Below are positions 1-8,396 of a stretch of DNA of 64,000 nt, piece after piece. The notes beneath the pieces were generated by a model that did not search any database, had not been told where the DNA came from, and saw only the letters and a program-made list of their open reading frames with translations. Position numbers and translations under genes: made by a program. How positions within the stretch are numbered: the stretch's first letter is position 1; each line of letters begins with the position of its first letter. The stretch spans positions 682,001 to 746,000 of the forward strand of contig JAACPE010000001.1 in NCBI GenBank assembly GCA_009995595.1, written 5' to 3'. Source of the DNA: Alphaproteobacteria bacterium (GTDB lineage Bacteria; Pseudomonadota; Alphaproteobacteria; Micavibrionales; Micavibrionaceae).

Positions 1-943
1 CCTCCAATTCACTATATTTATTAACTGCCTCTTGCGTAGCCTCGATATGCCCAAGCACAGTTGGGTCAATCCGCCGCCCCACATAAAGATAGCTATCATT
101 CCAATTATTAAGCTTCACAAGCGCCCGAACACGGTCCTCGTTCTCACTGGTCATAACAACCACATCTCCATCACCCGCTTGATCAAGAAGATAATTAGGA
201 AGATTTTCAAACGTGAGCGTAAAAGTCAGACTAGAGCGCGTCAAAATCTTACCTGATTCATTAAAAATGATAGCTTCAGACAGATTTCGAACAATCGACT
301 GTGTATCCATTAAACGCTCTAATTCATCGGCTCTCAAATCCCCCATAAAGGGCGCATTACGATCAATATCATTGGCCATGGCGAGCGTGTCGGCTTTAAT
401 AACCTGCTTATGCTCTTCCAGATAGGCCGTAGCCACCGCTTGAGATTCAACAACCGCCGTGCGCACATTATCGCTAAACCATGTTTGCACTCCAAAATGA
501 AAGAAAAACGCCGAAAAAACAGCCATGATAATAGCGGGCAGCGCCGCCATCACACTAAAAATCAGGACAAGACGGATATGAAGCCGTGACCCCGCAATCC
601 CACGACGGCGTCCAATCCAAATTTTCAAAACACGCCGCGCAATTAACGTGACAAGCATCAGTAATATAACAAGATCAATATTAAGCAGCCAAATCACAAC
701 ATCAGGGTTATCCCCGAAAGGCGGCGTTTCGGTTAGCGCCGCATAAGTCGCAAAACCGGAAACGATGGCAGCAATGATAAGAACAAAGGAAAGCTTGGTC
801 GCTATCCCTTTAGAAGAAAACCCGCGGCGCACCCCGCTAAACTTACTTTGCGGGCCAATAAACGCAGCCAAAAGCCCCGCCCAGAAAGAATATTTCTTTG
901 GCGAGTCTATGGTTTGGTCTGTTGATTGAACTGCATCAGCCAT
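1..943 (-). CDS. ntrY: Nitrogen-regulation sensor histidine kinase NtrY, N-terminal part (cut by window edge)
   Basis: The frame is open from an ATG at 943 to the window edge, giving the first 314 residues of a protein whose family is usually over 700 residues. NtrY is the membrane sensor kinase of the NtrY/NtrX two-component pair, which is linked to nitrogen and redox control. Hydrophobic segments lie at about residues 51-70, 82-105 and 122-150, followed by an extracytoplasmic region of the NtrY type. The HAMP, PAS and kinase domains would lie beyond the window. An in-frame TGA directly before the ATG (944-946) fixes the start, although no strong ribosome binding site is visible. The gene diverges from ispDF, a usual alphaproteobacterial arrangement for the ntr cluster. 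The assignment rests on the N-terminal membrane layout and context, since the catalytic part cannot be seen. Confidence 0.8.
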   Translation of the reverse strand, partial: MADAVQSTDQTIDSPKKYSFWAGLLAAFIGPQSKFSGVRRGFSSKGIATKLSFVLIIAAIVSGFATYAALTETPPFGDNPDVVIWLLNIDLVILLMLVTLIARRVLKIWIGRRRGIAGSRLHIRLVLIFSVMAALPAIIMAVFSAFFFHFGVQTWFSDNVRTAVVESQAVATAYLEEHKQVIKADTLAMANDIDRNAPFMGDLRADELERLMDTQSIVRNLSEAIIFNESGKILTRSSLTFTLTFENLPNYLLDQAGDGDVVVMTSENEDRVRALVKLNNWNDSYLYVGRRIDPTVLGHIEATQEAVNKYSELE

Positions 944-1027
944 TCAGTGTTTTTCTTAACCTTCATTTTTATCTTTAAAGCGCCCGAATATGCCTGTAAG
1001 TATAACGGTGGTAGGCGTCTAAAACAC

Positions 1028-1056
1028 TTGGAATATCGCCTTTTTACACCTAAAAC
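1028..1056 (+). promoter_or_regulatory. Candidate sigma-70-type promoter of ispDF
   Basis: TTGGAA (1028-1033) and TAAAAC (1051-1056) are separated by 17 bp. Transcription would start about 10 bases before the ispDF ATG. Each hexamer matches 4 of 6 consensus positions, so this is a modest candidate, supported mainly by its location in the divergent ntrY/ispDF gap. Confidence 0.35.
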
Positions 1057-1072
1057 GCAAGACCCGTGACGA

Positions 1073-2266
1073 ATGGCACAACGCTCAGAAATAAATATGA
1101 AAAAAGAGACCATCCCCTTCCATGTTCTTATCCCTGCCGCAGGGTCTGGCACGCGTATGGCGGGGTCAGATAAGCCTAAACAATATATGCCCCTAGGCAC
1201 TAAACCCATTTTACGTCACACCATCGAAAAATTTCTTACTATTGAAGGATGTCAAAGCATCACCGTGATCATCAACAAAGACCACCAAGCGCTATATGAT
1301 GAGGCCATAAAAGGGCTCAAAATCCGCCCTCCTTGTTATGGGTTAAAATCAAGAAAAAATAGTGTTTACAATGGTTTAAGATCTTTAATTGATGTAAAAA
1401 ATGATGAGTTAATTATCATTCACGACGCTGCCCGCCCCCTCGTGAACGCCATCGATATACAAGCCACACTAACCAAAGCCAACCACTCAGGCGCGGCATG
1501 CCTCGCAACGCCTGTTTCAGATACGCTTCATCATATTGAGAGCAATCAGACGATTGACCGTACGGCCCTCATGGCACTGCAAACACCACAAATATTTCGC
1601 CATGACCTCATCAAACAGGCGCACGAGACATTTAAAAATGATGGTACATTCACCGATGATCGCGGTATGGTCATAGCGATGGGTCATACAGTAACCCTTG
1701 TAAAAGGCCCTCGAAGCAACATCAAGATCACAACAACCGAAGACCTTATCTTGGCTGAAAAACTTATGAGCAACACAATTGAAACAATCACCGCCACAGG
1801 ATTTGATGTCCACGCCTTTCAAGACGGCGCATCTGTGCGTCTTGGCGGTATTGATATCGCGCATAATAAATCGCTTAGAGGGCACTCCGACGCCGATGTT
1901 GTCCTCCATGCGATCACTGATGCGATATTAGGGACAATCAATGAGGGGGATATCGGGACGCATTTCCCCCCTTCTGACCCCCAATGGAAAAACGCTGATA
2001 GCGCCCTATTTTTAAAAGCAGCTATCTCAAAACTCCACGATAAAGGCGGCCTAGCTAAATTTATTGACGTGACCATTTTGGCCGAAGAACCCAAAATCGG
2101 GCCCCATCGCGCCGCCATGCAAAGCCGCATTAGTGAGATCACTGGGCTTAATACTGCCCGTATCAGCATTAAAGCAACAACAACTGAAAAACTGGGTTTC
2201 ACGGGGCGCGGCGAAGGCATTGCCTGTCAATGCGCTGTAACCATACAAACTCCTTCACTTGATTAG
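1073..2266 (+). CDS. ispDF: Bifunctional 2-C-methyl-D-erythritol 4-phosphate cytidylyltransferase / 2,4-cyclodiphosphate synthase
   Basis: This fused enzyme catalyses two steps of the MEP isoprenoid pathway: CTP-dependent activation of methylerythritol phosphate (IspD) and cyclisation to MEcPP (IspF). IspD spans about residues 17-235, with the nucleotide-binding PAAGSGTRM at 21-29, PKQY at 35-38 and HDAARP at 117-122. IspF spans about 239-394, with predicted metal ligands D245, H247 and H279 and the HSDAD segment from 271. The 397-residue length is normal for the fusion, which is typical of alphaproteobacteria. IspE, which acts between the two activities, is not in the window; dxr, the first committed enzyme of the pathway, lies at 43-44 kb. 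An in-frame ATG at 1097 is an alternative start, and neither start has a good Shine-Dalgarno sequence. The stop overlaps the untranslated leader of pgpA. Confidence 0.97.
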   Translation: MAQRSEINMKKETIPFHVLIPAAGSGTRMAGSDKPKQYMPLGTKPILRHTIEKFLTIEGCQSITVIINKDHQALYDEAIKGLKIRPPCYGLKSRKNSVYNGLRSLIDVKNDELIIIHDAARPLVNAIDIQATLTKANHSGAACLATPVSDTLHHIESNQTIDRTALMALQTPQIFRHDLIKQAHETFKNDGTFTDDRGMVIAMGHTVTLVKGPRSNIKITTTEDLILAEKLMSNTIETITATGFDVHAFQDGASVRLGGIDIAHNKSLRGHSDADVVLHAITDAILGTINEGDIGTHFPPSDPQWKNADSALFLKAAISKLHDKGGLAKFIDVTILAEEPKIGPHRAAMQSRISEITGLNTARISIKATTTEKLGFTGRGEGIACQCAVTIQTPSLD

Positions 2267-2276
2267 AGGTATCCTC

Positions 2277-2780
2277 ATGATTGGTATTCAAAATAAAGAT
2301 AAGCTCAAAACCATTGATTTCAAATCCCCTGTAACATGGATTGCAACATGGGGCGGTTGTGGCTTTATCAAACCCGCGCCGGGCACATGGGGCACACTTG
2401 GCGGCCTTCCCTTTGGAATTGCGCTGATGTATTTGGGCGGCGCTTATGCTCTCCTCATCGGGCTTGCTATCATCATCCCGCTTGGCCTATGGGCATCCAA
2501 GCATTTTGAAATTATGGCGCGTGACAAGGATTCTGGTATGATAGTGATTGACGAGGTTGCGGGACTTTGGATTGCGCTCATACCCGCATTGTTAACACCA
2601 TGGTCTGTATTTCTCGCTTTTCTTCTCTTTCGGATTGCAGATGTGGTAAAACCTTATCCAGTATCTTGGATTGATAAAAAGATGCAAGGCGCCATAAGCA
2701 TCATGGGTGACGACCTCATGGCAGGGATATACGCCGCAATCGTTTTAATAGGGATCAACTATGTCGGACTTGGTGGATAA
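2277..2780 (+). CDS. pgpA: Phosphatidylglycerophosphatase A
   Basis: The protein is a small inner-membrane enzyme that removes the terminal phosphate of phosphatidylglycerophosphate to give phosphatidylglycerol. Family motifs are visible: PAPGTWGT at 33-40, the acidic segment KDSGMIVIDEVAG at 84-96 and MGDDLMAG at 143-150. Hydrophobic helices lie near 45-72 and 98-122. The ATG at 2277 is chosen because AGAGGT (2264-2269) sits 7 bases upstream. An in-frame TTG at 2259, overlapping the ispDF stop, would add six residues and has no such site. The 167-residue length is usual. Its 3' end overlaps pncC by 20 bp, so translation is probably coupled within the ispDF-pgpA-pncC unit. Confidence 0.95.
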   Translation: MIGIQNKDKLKTIDFKSPVTWIATWGGCGFIKPAPGTWGTLGGLPFGIALMYLGGAYALLIGLAIIIPLGLWASKHFEIMARDKDSGMIVIDEVAGLWIALIPALLTPWSVFLAFLLFRIADVVKPYPVSWIDKKMQGAISIMGDDLMAGIYAAIVLIGINYVGLGG

Positions 2781-3234
2781 ATTAGGGGATAAGCTTCGGG
2801 ATAAAAAGTGGATGATGACATCCGCCGAAAGCTGCACAGGTGGTATGATCGCCTGCGCCATGACCGATAAAGCAGGCTCATCCTCTATCTTTGACCGAGG
2901 CTTTATCACATACTCCAACGAATCCAAAATTGACATGCTCGGCGTTAAGGCCGAAACACTGGAGCAATTTGGCGCTGTCTCCGAAGAAACCGCTGAGGAA
3001 ATGGTCAAGGGCGCGCTCAAGAATTCCCGCGCCAACATCGCCGTCGCCGTTACAGGTATCGCAGGCCCTTCTGGCGGCAGCATTCTAAAACCTGTCGGCC
3101 TTGTTTACATCGCTTACGGCATAAAAGGCGGCGTGACCCAATCTACCGAGCATAAATTCAAAGGCAGCCGCGACGAAATAAGGCTGCAAACAACAAAACA
3201 GGCCTTGAAGCATCTCATTAATATCATTAAATAG
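2761..3234 (+). CDS. pncC: CinA C-terminal-type nicotinamide-nucleotide amidase
   Basis: This 157-residue protein corresponds to the stand-alone C-terminal domain of CinA (PncC). That domain deamidates nicotinamide mononucleotide to nicotinate mononucleotide and so recycles pyridine nucleotides. Motifs are SAESCTGG at 21-28, with the conserved serine and cysteine, YSNESK at 51-56 and TGIAGPSGG at 98-106. The N-terminal molybdopterin-binding-like domain of full CinA is absent, which is normal for proteobacterial PncC. The gene starts inside pgpA, and the downstream glycosyltransferase-like gene starts 5 bp after its stop. Family membership is clear; the physiological role is inferred from characterised homologues. 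Confidence 0.93.
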   Translation: MSDLVDKLGDKLRDKKWMMTSAESCTGGMIACAMTDKAGSSSIFDRGFITYSNESKIDMLGVKAETLEQFGAVSEETAEEMVKGALKNSRANIAVAVTGIAGPSGGSILKPVGLVYIAYGIKGGVTQSTEHKFKGSRDEIRLQTTKQALKHLINIIK

Positions 3235-3239
3235 GATGA

Positions 3240-4184
3240 ATGAAGAAAATCGCTTTCGTTTCTGCAGCCGATGCAACCTATTACCCCATGCTGCGGGAAT
3301 GGATTCACTCCATACGGCGCTTTCCCGAAAGCAAAGGGACAACAATTTGCATTATGGATGTTGGTTTAACACCTGAGCAAGTTACAAAACTTCAATCGAT
3401 TGACTGCCTAATCTATAAACCTGACTGGCCCTGCGACATACCACAGCACCAAATTAGAGGACGCGAATACCTCAAAGGCTGTGTCTGCCGTCCCTTCATC
3501 AATCAATATTTCCCTGACTTTGATCTGTATATCTGGATGGATCCTGACACATGGATTCAAAAATGGAGCGCGATTGATATGTTCATCCAAGGGGCCAATC
3601 AAAATGCAATCACCCTCAGCGCCCAGTCAGACCGCTCCTATCCCCGCCAAATCCGCATAAAGTGGCTTGGTAATATCCCCCTTAAGCTACGCGGCTTTTA
3701 TTTCAGCAACGCCAAAGCTGCCTATGGATCAAAAACTGCCAAAGAGCTTTATGCCTATAGCGTTCTGCTCGCGGGGATGTTTTCCCTAAAAGGTGACGCG
3801 CCGCACTGGGGTCGCTGGCAAGAGCTTATGATTGAAAAACTAAAAGCTGCTAAAGGCAAGGTTTTTACGTCTGACCAACTTACATTGGGCAAATTATGCT
3901 ATCTGGAAGGTTATAAAAAAATTATCCTTCCAGCCTATATGCATTGGCTATGCGCGTTTAAGCCGCATTGGAGTAAACAGACAAACATGTTCGTTGAGCC
4001 TTATCTACCCCATGAAGAAATTGGTGTGCTTCATATTTCTGGTTGGGATGATATGCGTACAGACCGAGGTGTGATGACCGATTTTGAAACACTGGACGGT
4101 GAGAGCATTTCTTACACCTATCGCTACCCCTATTTTAACGGGGAAACAGAAGAAGAGATAAATGCGCTGCATCAAGCCGCCTAA
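3240..4184 (+). CDS. Putative GT-A-fold glycosyltransferase (GT8-like), substrate unknown
   Basis: The 314-residue protein is predicted to be cytoplasmic. Its N-terminus, MKKIAFVSAADATYYPML, looks like the first strand and loop of a nucleotide-diphospho-sugar transferase. A DPD at residues 101-103, after a hydrophobic strand (LYIWM), resembles the metal-binding DxD motif of GT-A glycosyltransferases. A late GVLHISGWD segment could supply the histidine seen near the end of GT8-type domains. No signal peptide or membrane segment is visible. It follows pncC by 5 bp behind a close AGGATGA, so it probably belongs to the ispDF transcript. Its stop overlaps the convergent RatA-like gene by 4 bp. Donor and acceptor cannot be read from the sequence, and the GT8-like label is tentative. 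Confidence 0.6.
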   Translation: MKKIAFVSAADATYYPMLREWIHSIRRFPESKGTTICIMDVGLTPEQVTKLQSIDCLIYKPDWPCDIPQHQIRGREYLKGCVCRPFINQYFPDFDLYIWMDPDTWIQKWSAIDMFIQGANQNAITLSAQSDRSYPRQIRIKWLGNIPLKLRGFYFSNAKAAYGSKTAKELYAYSVLLAGMFSLKGDAPHWGRWQELMIEKLKAAKGKVFTSDQLTLGKLCYLEGYKKIILPAYMHWLCAFKPHWSKQTNMFVEPYLPHEEIGVLHISGWDDMRTDRGVMTDFETLDGESISYTYRYPYFNGETEEEINALHQAA

Positions 4185-4627
4185 GCAGGCTTTCCGTATA
4201 TTTCTTCTGCTCGTGCTTCGAATGCGTCAATCATCCGTTTGACTACCTCGTTAAAGAACATATTAGCCAGCCCCTGGAGCGCCTTGTTTTTAAACTCAAA
4301 CTCTACCGAAAAATCAATAATACATGACCCATTGGGGCCATCAGTAAACACCCAATGATTTTTCAAATTCTGCAAAGGGCCTTTGAGGTATTCAATCGAA
4401 ATATCATGGTTTACCCTGTCAAGGATAACACGCGAGGAAAATTTCTCCCGAAAAACCTTATACCCCACAATCAAGTCAGCCAGAAAAACAGTATCCGATT
4501 CCCATTTGTGAACACGGCTCGCAACGCACCATGGCGCAAACTGATTATAACTGCCCACATCCGCCACCAGATCAAACATCTGCTGTTTCGTATAAGGCAA
4601 CGTCTTTTGTTCAACATGGGAGAGCAT
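4181..4627 (-). CDS. Coenzyme Q-binding protein COQ10 / RatA family (START-like)
   Basis: This 148-residue protein has the single START/polyketide-cyclase-like domain of the COQ10/RatA family. Recognisable features are the N-terminal YTKQQMFDLVADVGSYNQF, the following APWC, and a C-terminal amphipathic helix ending in VVKRMIDAFEARA. In mitochondria COQ10 binds coenzyme Q and supports respiration; in E. coli RatA associates with the 50S subunit. In alphaproteobacteria the gene sits next to lipA, as here: it begins 8 bp after the lipA stop on the same strand. It converges on the glycosyltransferase gene with a 4-bp overlap. I favour a quinone-related role on the basis of class-wide context, but the sequence alone does not prove it. 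Confidence 0.88.
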   Translation of the reverse strand: MLSHVEQKTLPYTKQQMFDLVADVGSYNQFAPWCVASRVHKWESDTVFLADLIVGYKVFREKFSSRVILDRVNHDISIEYLKGPLQNLKNHWVFTDGPNGSCIIDFSVEFEFKNKALQGLANMFFNEVVKRMIDAFEARAEEIYGKPA

Positions 4628-4635
4628 AAAAGCCC

Positions 4636-5616
4636 CTATTCAGCGGCTTGTTTCAGCAATGCCTCTTTGGCAAGCTTTGCATCACGGGCAGCTTTTAATT
4701 TCGCGAAATCTTCGCCTGCGTGATAGCTCGATCGTGTCAGCGGCGTGCATGATGCCATCAAGAAGCCCTTCGCCCGTGCCATTTTCTCTAACCCTTCAAA
4801 CTCTTCGGGTGTCCAGAAATGCTCAACAGCGGCGTGTTTCGGCGTTGGCTGTAGGTACTGGCCAATCGTAATAAAATCAATATCGGCGGCGCGCATATCG
4901 TCCATCACTTGGGCAATTTCCTCACGTGTCTCACCCAAACCGACCATAAGACCAGATTTGGTGAAAATCGTCGGATCAACATCTTTCACACGCTGTAAAA
5001 GACGTAAACTGCGGAAATATCGCGCCCCAGGGCGAATAGTCGGATATAAACGCGGCACGGTTTCAAGGTTATGATTAAACACATCGGGTTTCGCCCGCGT
5101 CACCGCATCAATATCGGCGATTTTACCGCGAAAATCCCCCGGTAGAATTTCAATTGTCGTGTTGGGCGCTTTAAACCTTAAGGCTTCAATCGTTTTCACA
5201 AAATGCGCAGCGCCGCTATCCTCCAAATCATCCCGATCAACGGAGGTAATCACAACGTGGTCCAGACCCATTTTCTCAACAGCCACACCAATTTTGAGCG
5301 GCTCATATTTATCAAGCGCATTGGGCTTGCCCGTGGCCACATTACAAAATGAACAGGCCCGTGTGCAGACTTCGCCCATAATCATGAAGGTCGCATGCTT
5401 TTTATCCCAACATTCGCCAATATTCGGGCAGCCCGCCTCCTCACACACAGTCGTCAGGCCAAGGCCTTTAACCGTATCAAGAGTTTCCTTATACGTCTTA
5501 CCTTGCCCCGCCTTCACGCGAATCCAATCAGGCTTCTTACCCATCGGACGATCAGGGCGCTTTTGCTTCTCAGGATGCCGCTTCGCACGGTCTAAAAGGT
5601 CGGTGTTATAGGTCAT
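4636..5616 (-). CDS. lipA: Lipoyl synthase
   Basis: This radical-SAM enzyme inserts two sulfur atoms into octanoyl groups on lipoyl domains, including those of the pyruvate dehydrogenase complex encoded next door. The auxiliary-cluster cysteines C58, C63 and C69 ([12 protein letters not shown]) and the radical-SAM triad C84, C88 and C91 (CTRACSFC) are present. A late RSSYHAGE supplies the conserved serine ligand of the auxiliary cluster. The 326-residue length is normal. It is the second-last gene of the pdh/lpd/lipA run, followed 8 bp later by the COQ10/RatA-like gene. About 196 bp of A+T-rich DNA separates it from the upstream membrane-protein gene, so it may also have its own promoter. Confidence 0.98.
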   Translation of the reverse strand: MTYNTDLLDRAKRHPEKQKRPDRPMGKKPDWIRVKAGQGKTYKETLDTVKGLGLTTVCEEAGCPNIGECWDKKHATFMIMGEVCTRACSFCNVATGKPNALDKYEPLKIGVAVEKMGLDHVVITSVDRDDLEDSGAAHFVKTIEALRFKAPNTTIEILPGDFRGKIADIDAVTRAKPDVFNHNLETVPRLYPTIRPGARYFRSLRLLQRVKDVDPTIFTKSGLMVGLGETREEIAQVMDDMRAADIDFITIGQYLQPTPKHAAVEHFWTPEEFEGLEKMARAKGFLMASCTPLTRSSYHAGEDFAKLKAARDAKLAKEALLKQAAE

Positions 5617-5812
5617 GGTGTTAAATTATGTTTTTCCAACAAAAATTACAATAAAAACCGTTATATGCCCCACTATTGCGGGGCGTTTACCACAAAGCAA
5701 TACAAAAGTTTTTCTTACAATCTTGAATTATAGCGCTCATCTTACACGCTCAAAATGACAAAAGAGATCACACTGAGCCCCTTGTAATAATTCACTATTA
5801 AAAATTTATTTT

Positions 5813-6205
5813 TTACGTTTTCTCTAATTTCTTGGTGAAAAACAATATTAATTTTCTTAATAAAATAAAAGCTGGCCAAACAAACATTGTTGCTAAAATG
5901 GCTTGAACAACTGCCCCTACAACTATCGTGAATGGCCCAGCAATTAATCCTATAAGTGGCAGCACAAATGGAGTTAAAATCATATCTGTCATTAAGAGAG
6001 TATCGATATTTTTTCCAAATAAAAAACATCTCTCAACAATACTGCCGTAATAACGACATTCGTCACCAAACCAGCCTAACCACCAAGCTGTAACAGTAAA
6101 AATGTTTAATACAATAAAAAAACGCCAAGATATCGTAAAAAATTTAAATGCTGATTTTAATATTACAAAGAAAAAATTTATAATATTTGTTACGAATAGT
6201 TTCAC
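5813..6205 (-). CDS. Small hypothetical membrane protein
   Basis: I do not recognise a family. The 130-residue protein is very hydrophobic, with predicted membrane segments near residues 25-47, 76-98 and 100-122. A short loop between the first two contains DEC, VERC and FGKN. The C-terminus is basic (KKLEKT). The GTG at 6205 is preferred because AGAGGAA lies just upstream of it; an upstream ATG at 6259 lies inside lpd and lacks such a site. The gene starts 10 bp after the lpd stop and lies between lpd and lipA, where these genes are usually adjacent or separated by other genes in related bacteria. Its codons are noticeably more A+T-rich than those of its neighbours, which suggests a lineage-specific or acquired gene. 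Confidence 0.65.
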   Translation of the reverse strand: MKLFVTNIINFFFVILKSAFKFFTISWRFFIVLNIFTVTAWWLGWFGDECRYYGSIVERCFLFGKNIDTLLMTDMILTPFVLPLIGLIAGPFTIVVGAVVQAILATMFVWPAFILLRKLILFFTKKLEKT

Positions 6206-6215
6206 TTTATTTCCT

Positions 6216-7619
6216 CTAAAAATGAATAACCTTTCCATACGCATCAAGCACACTTTCATGCATCATTTCGGATAGTGTCGGATGTGGGAAGATGGTGTGC
6301 ATGTAATCCGCCTCGACCAACTCCGCCGTTTTACCGACAACATACCCCTGAATCATCTCAGTGACTTCTGCGCCGACCATGTGCGCGCCTAGGAGTTCCC
6401 CCGTTTTCTCATCCCAAATCGTTTTGACCATACCCTCTGGCTCACCCAGAGCAATCGCTTTGCCGTTGCCCATAAACGGGAAACGACCAACCTTGATTTT
6501 ATGCCCCGCCTCAATCGCTTTTTCTTCAGTTAAACCAACACTCGCCACTTGCGGCATGCAATAAGTACAACCCGGAATATTAAGCTTATTAATTGGGTGT
6601 ACGTCTTTTTGACCTGCAATCTTCTCAATGCAAATGACACCTTCATGCGATGCCTTGTGCGCCAGCCAAGGCGCTCCGCAAACATCACCAATGGCGTAAA
6701 CGCCTGCTTCACCTGTTTTCATATAGCCATCGGTCACAATATGCCCACGGTCTAATTTCACACCTTTAACGTTTTCAAGGCCAATATCTTCGGTATTGGC
6801 CACAATACCGACCGCCATAATGACCTTTTCGACTGTAATTTTCTCTGTTTTGCCGTTTTTTTCGATTGTGACGGTTACATCATTGGCGGATTTTTCAATT
6901 TTAGACGTTTTTGCGCCTGTAATGATCTTCATACCCTGCTTTTCGAACTGTTTTTGGGCAAATTTCGAAATTTCAGCGTCTTCAACAGGCATAACGCGGT
7001 CCATCATCTCAATTACTGTGACTTCTGCGCCCATATTGCGGTAAAAGCTCGCAAATTCGATCCCTATCGCGCCAGAGCCAACCACCAAAATAGATTTCGG
7101 CATCTCCGTCGGTACCATCGCCTCACGATAGCTCCAGATTTGCTTCCCATCAGGTTCCATGCCCGGTATGACCCGCGCCCGCGCTCCTGTGGCGATAATA
7201 ATATGCTTAGCCGTGAGGTCAGCAATTTTCTTTTTGTCCTTGCTAACGGAAACTTTGCCATTGCCTTCCAATTTACCAAAGCCATCAAAAACCTGCACTT
7301 TGTTCTTTTTCAGCAAATGCCCAATACCGCCCGAAAGCAGCTTGGCTACACCACGAGAGCGCTCAACCACTTTCTTAAGATCAAACGAGAACCCACTGAT
7401 AGTAAAGCCAAAATCAGAAGCGTGATTAAGCAAATGATGGATTTCAGAAGAACGCAACAGGGCCTTTGTCGGGATACAACCCCAGTTCAAGCAGATACCA
7501 CCCAAATGGTTCGCCTCAACCACGCAGGCCTTCATGCCCAACTGCGCCGCACGAATAGCCGCAACATAGCCCCCTGGCCCGCCGCCAATAACAATCACAT
7601 CAAAATTTGTATCAGTCAT
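6216..7619 (-). CDS. lpd: Dihydrolipoyl dehydrogenase (E3)
   Basis: This flavoenzyme reoxidises dihydrolipoyl groups of 2-oxoacid dehydrogenase complexes, reducing NAD+. The protein has the FAD-binding GGGPGG at 12-17 and the redox disulfide C43/C48 in GGICLNWGCIP. The NAD-binding glycine motif lies in VVGSGAIGIEFAS, and the C-terminal catalytic pair is H446 and E451 (PHPTLSE). The start at 7619 is supported by AGGAG a few bases upstream; the longer reading from 7649 is not needed and would give an atypical extension. The 467-residue length is usual. Location within the pdh operon indicates service to pyruvate dehydrogenase, though it may also serve other complexes. Confidence 0.97.
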   Translation of the reverse strand: MTDTNFDVIVIGGGPGGYVAAIRAAQLGMKACVVEANHLGGICLNWGCIPTKALLRSSEIHHLLNHASDFGFTISGFSFDLKKVVERSRGVAKLLSGGIGHLLKKNKVQVFDGFGKLEGNGKVSVSKDKKKIADLTAKHIIIATGARARVIPGMEPDGKQIWSYREAMVPTEMPKSILVVGSGAIGIEFASFYRNMGAEVTVIEMMDRVMPVEDAEISKFAQKQFEKQGMKIITGAKTSKIEKSANDVTVTIEKNGKTEKITVEKVIMAVGIVANTEDIGLENVKGVKLDRGHIVTDGYMKTGEAGVYAIGDVCGAPWLAHKASHEGVICIEKIAGQKDVHPINKLNIPGCTYCMPQVASVGLTEEKAIEAGHKIKVGRFPFMGNGKAIALGEPEGMVKTIWDEKTGELLGAHMVGAEVTEMIQGYVVGKTAELVEADYMHTIFPHPTLSEMMHESVLDAYGKVIHF

Positions 7620-7626
7620 TTTGCTC

Positions 7627-8346
7627 CTAAATGTAAACCCCGTGATCAATTCTACTAATTAAAGATATCAATTCTTTTCTCTCTGAATCGCCTCTCACAA
7701 CATGTTCTAAAGGCCTTCTTCCCTGAAAATTAGTGTTAGCAGATAACATAAATTCCGAAGCCTTTTCTGGACCGCCAAAAGTATCTACCGCAATTTGCCA
7801 ATCATCATTTAAAATACGCTGAAGAGCGACATGTGTTTTTTTATCTGCATAAAGGCTTTCCAATCCAGTAGCATGTGTATCCTGGCATTTCAGGATGTCC
7901 TCAACAACTCTTGCATTTCTTTTGTCATAAAAATTGGAAACAACATCTTGGGGATATCTAAAAATATCCAGAAACAAATTCCGCACCACAAAATTGAAGC
8001 CTTCAATGGAATCTGCTGCCACGCGATCAGGATGGCCCATCCTATTCATTTTGGCGCCATTACTATAATAACGATATCCTGAGGTACAGTTATACCCCAA
8101 GAAGTTCTGATTAGAGCCAACTCTCGCAAATGCATCAACAATTTGTGCGATGGCCTCTGCGCGCCCCTGACTGGTATTGAGATCTAATCCTCCCAACATC
8201 TCATCAAACTGATTGCCACAAAAATCAGAAATATAATCGATCCAGTCGTCAGGGTATGTTTTTATGCCACTTTCAATCTCATCACTTGTTTTAGCAAAAA
8301 GAAGAACTCTTAGTTCAAAAAATTTTTGATTCATTTCTGTTATCAC
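7627..8346 (-). CDS. Uncharacterised protein with C-terminal MbcA/ParS/Xre-antitoxin-like (DUF2384-type) domain
   Basis: The last 60 or so residues match the pattern of the DUF2384 toxin-binding domain of Xre-RES antitoxins. An ILNDDWQIAVDTFGG helix leads to a P-E-K-A segment, then FQGRRPLEHV and the terminal LISRIDHGVY. The preceding 170 residues are not recognised. They are mixed alpha/beta-looking, contain several D and N rich turns, and have no signal peptide, so the protein is not simply a short antitoxin. No RES-domain toxin gene is adjacent: the neighbours are lpd (7 bp downstream) and a DMT-like membrane protein (50 bp upstream). The GTG at 8346 is preferred because GGAGG is 8 bases upstream; GTG 8361 and ATG 8334 are alternatives. 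The function is unknown. Confidence 0.7.
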   Translation of the reverse strand: MITEMNQKFFELRVLLFAKTSDEIESGIKTYPDDWIDYISDFCGNQFDEMLGGLDLNTSQGRAEAIAQIVDAFARVGSNQNFLGYNCTSGYRYYSNGAKMNRMGHPDRVAADSIEGFNFVVRNLFLDIFRYPQDVVSNFYDKRNARVVEDILKCQDTHATGLESLYADKKTHVALQRILNDDWQIAVDTFGGPEKASEFMLSANTNFQGRRPLEHVVRGDSERKELISLISRIDHGVYI

Positions 8347-8396
8347 CAATGCGCCCTCCACCTATTTGTCCGTTACCATAATATCGAATATTGTCC

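Noticed and set aside
5667-5684. GCCCC/GGGGC hairpin between the small membrane protein gene and lipA as a terminator
   Set aside because: The stem is only 5 bp with an 8-base loop, and the T-rich stretch on the minus strand starts well after it, so it is too weak to call.
5745-5758. Segment reading TGTCATTTTGAGCG on the minus strand, similar to one arm of the 48171-48249 palindrome
   Set aside because: No matching second arm was found nearby. A 14-base partial likeness is not enough to call a second copy.
6954-7658. Long plus-strand open frame of 234 codons
   Set aside because: It is entirely antisense to lpd, has no family likeness, is rich in R, H and N as expected from the opposite frame, and has no ribosome binding site.
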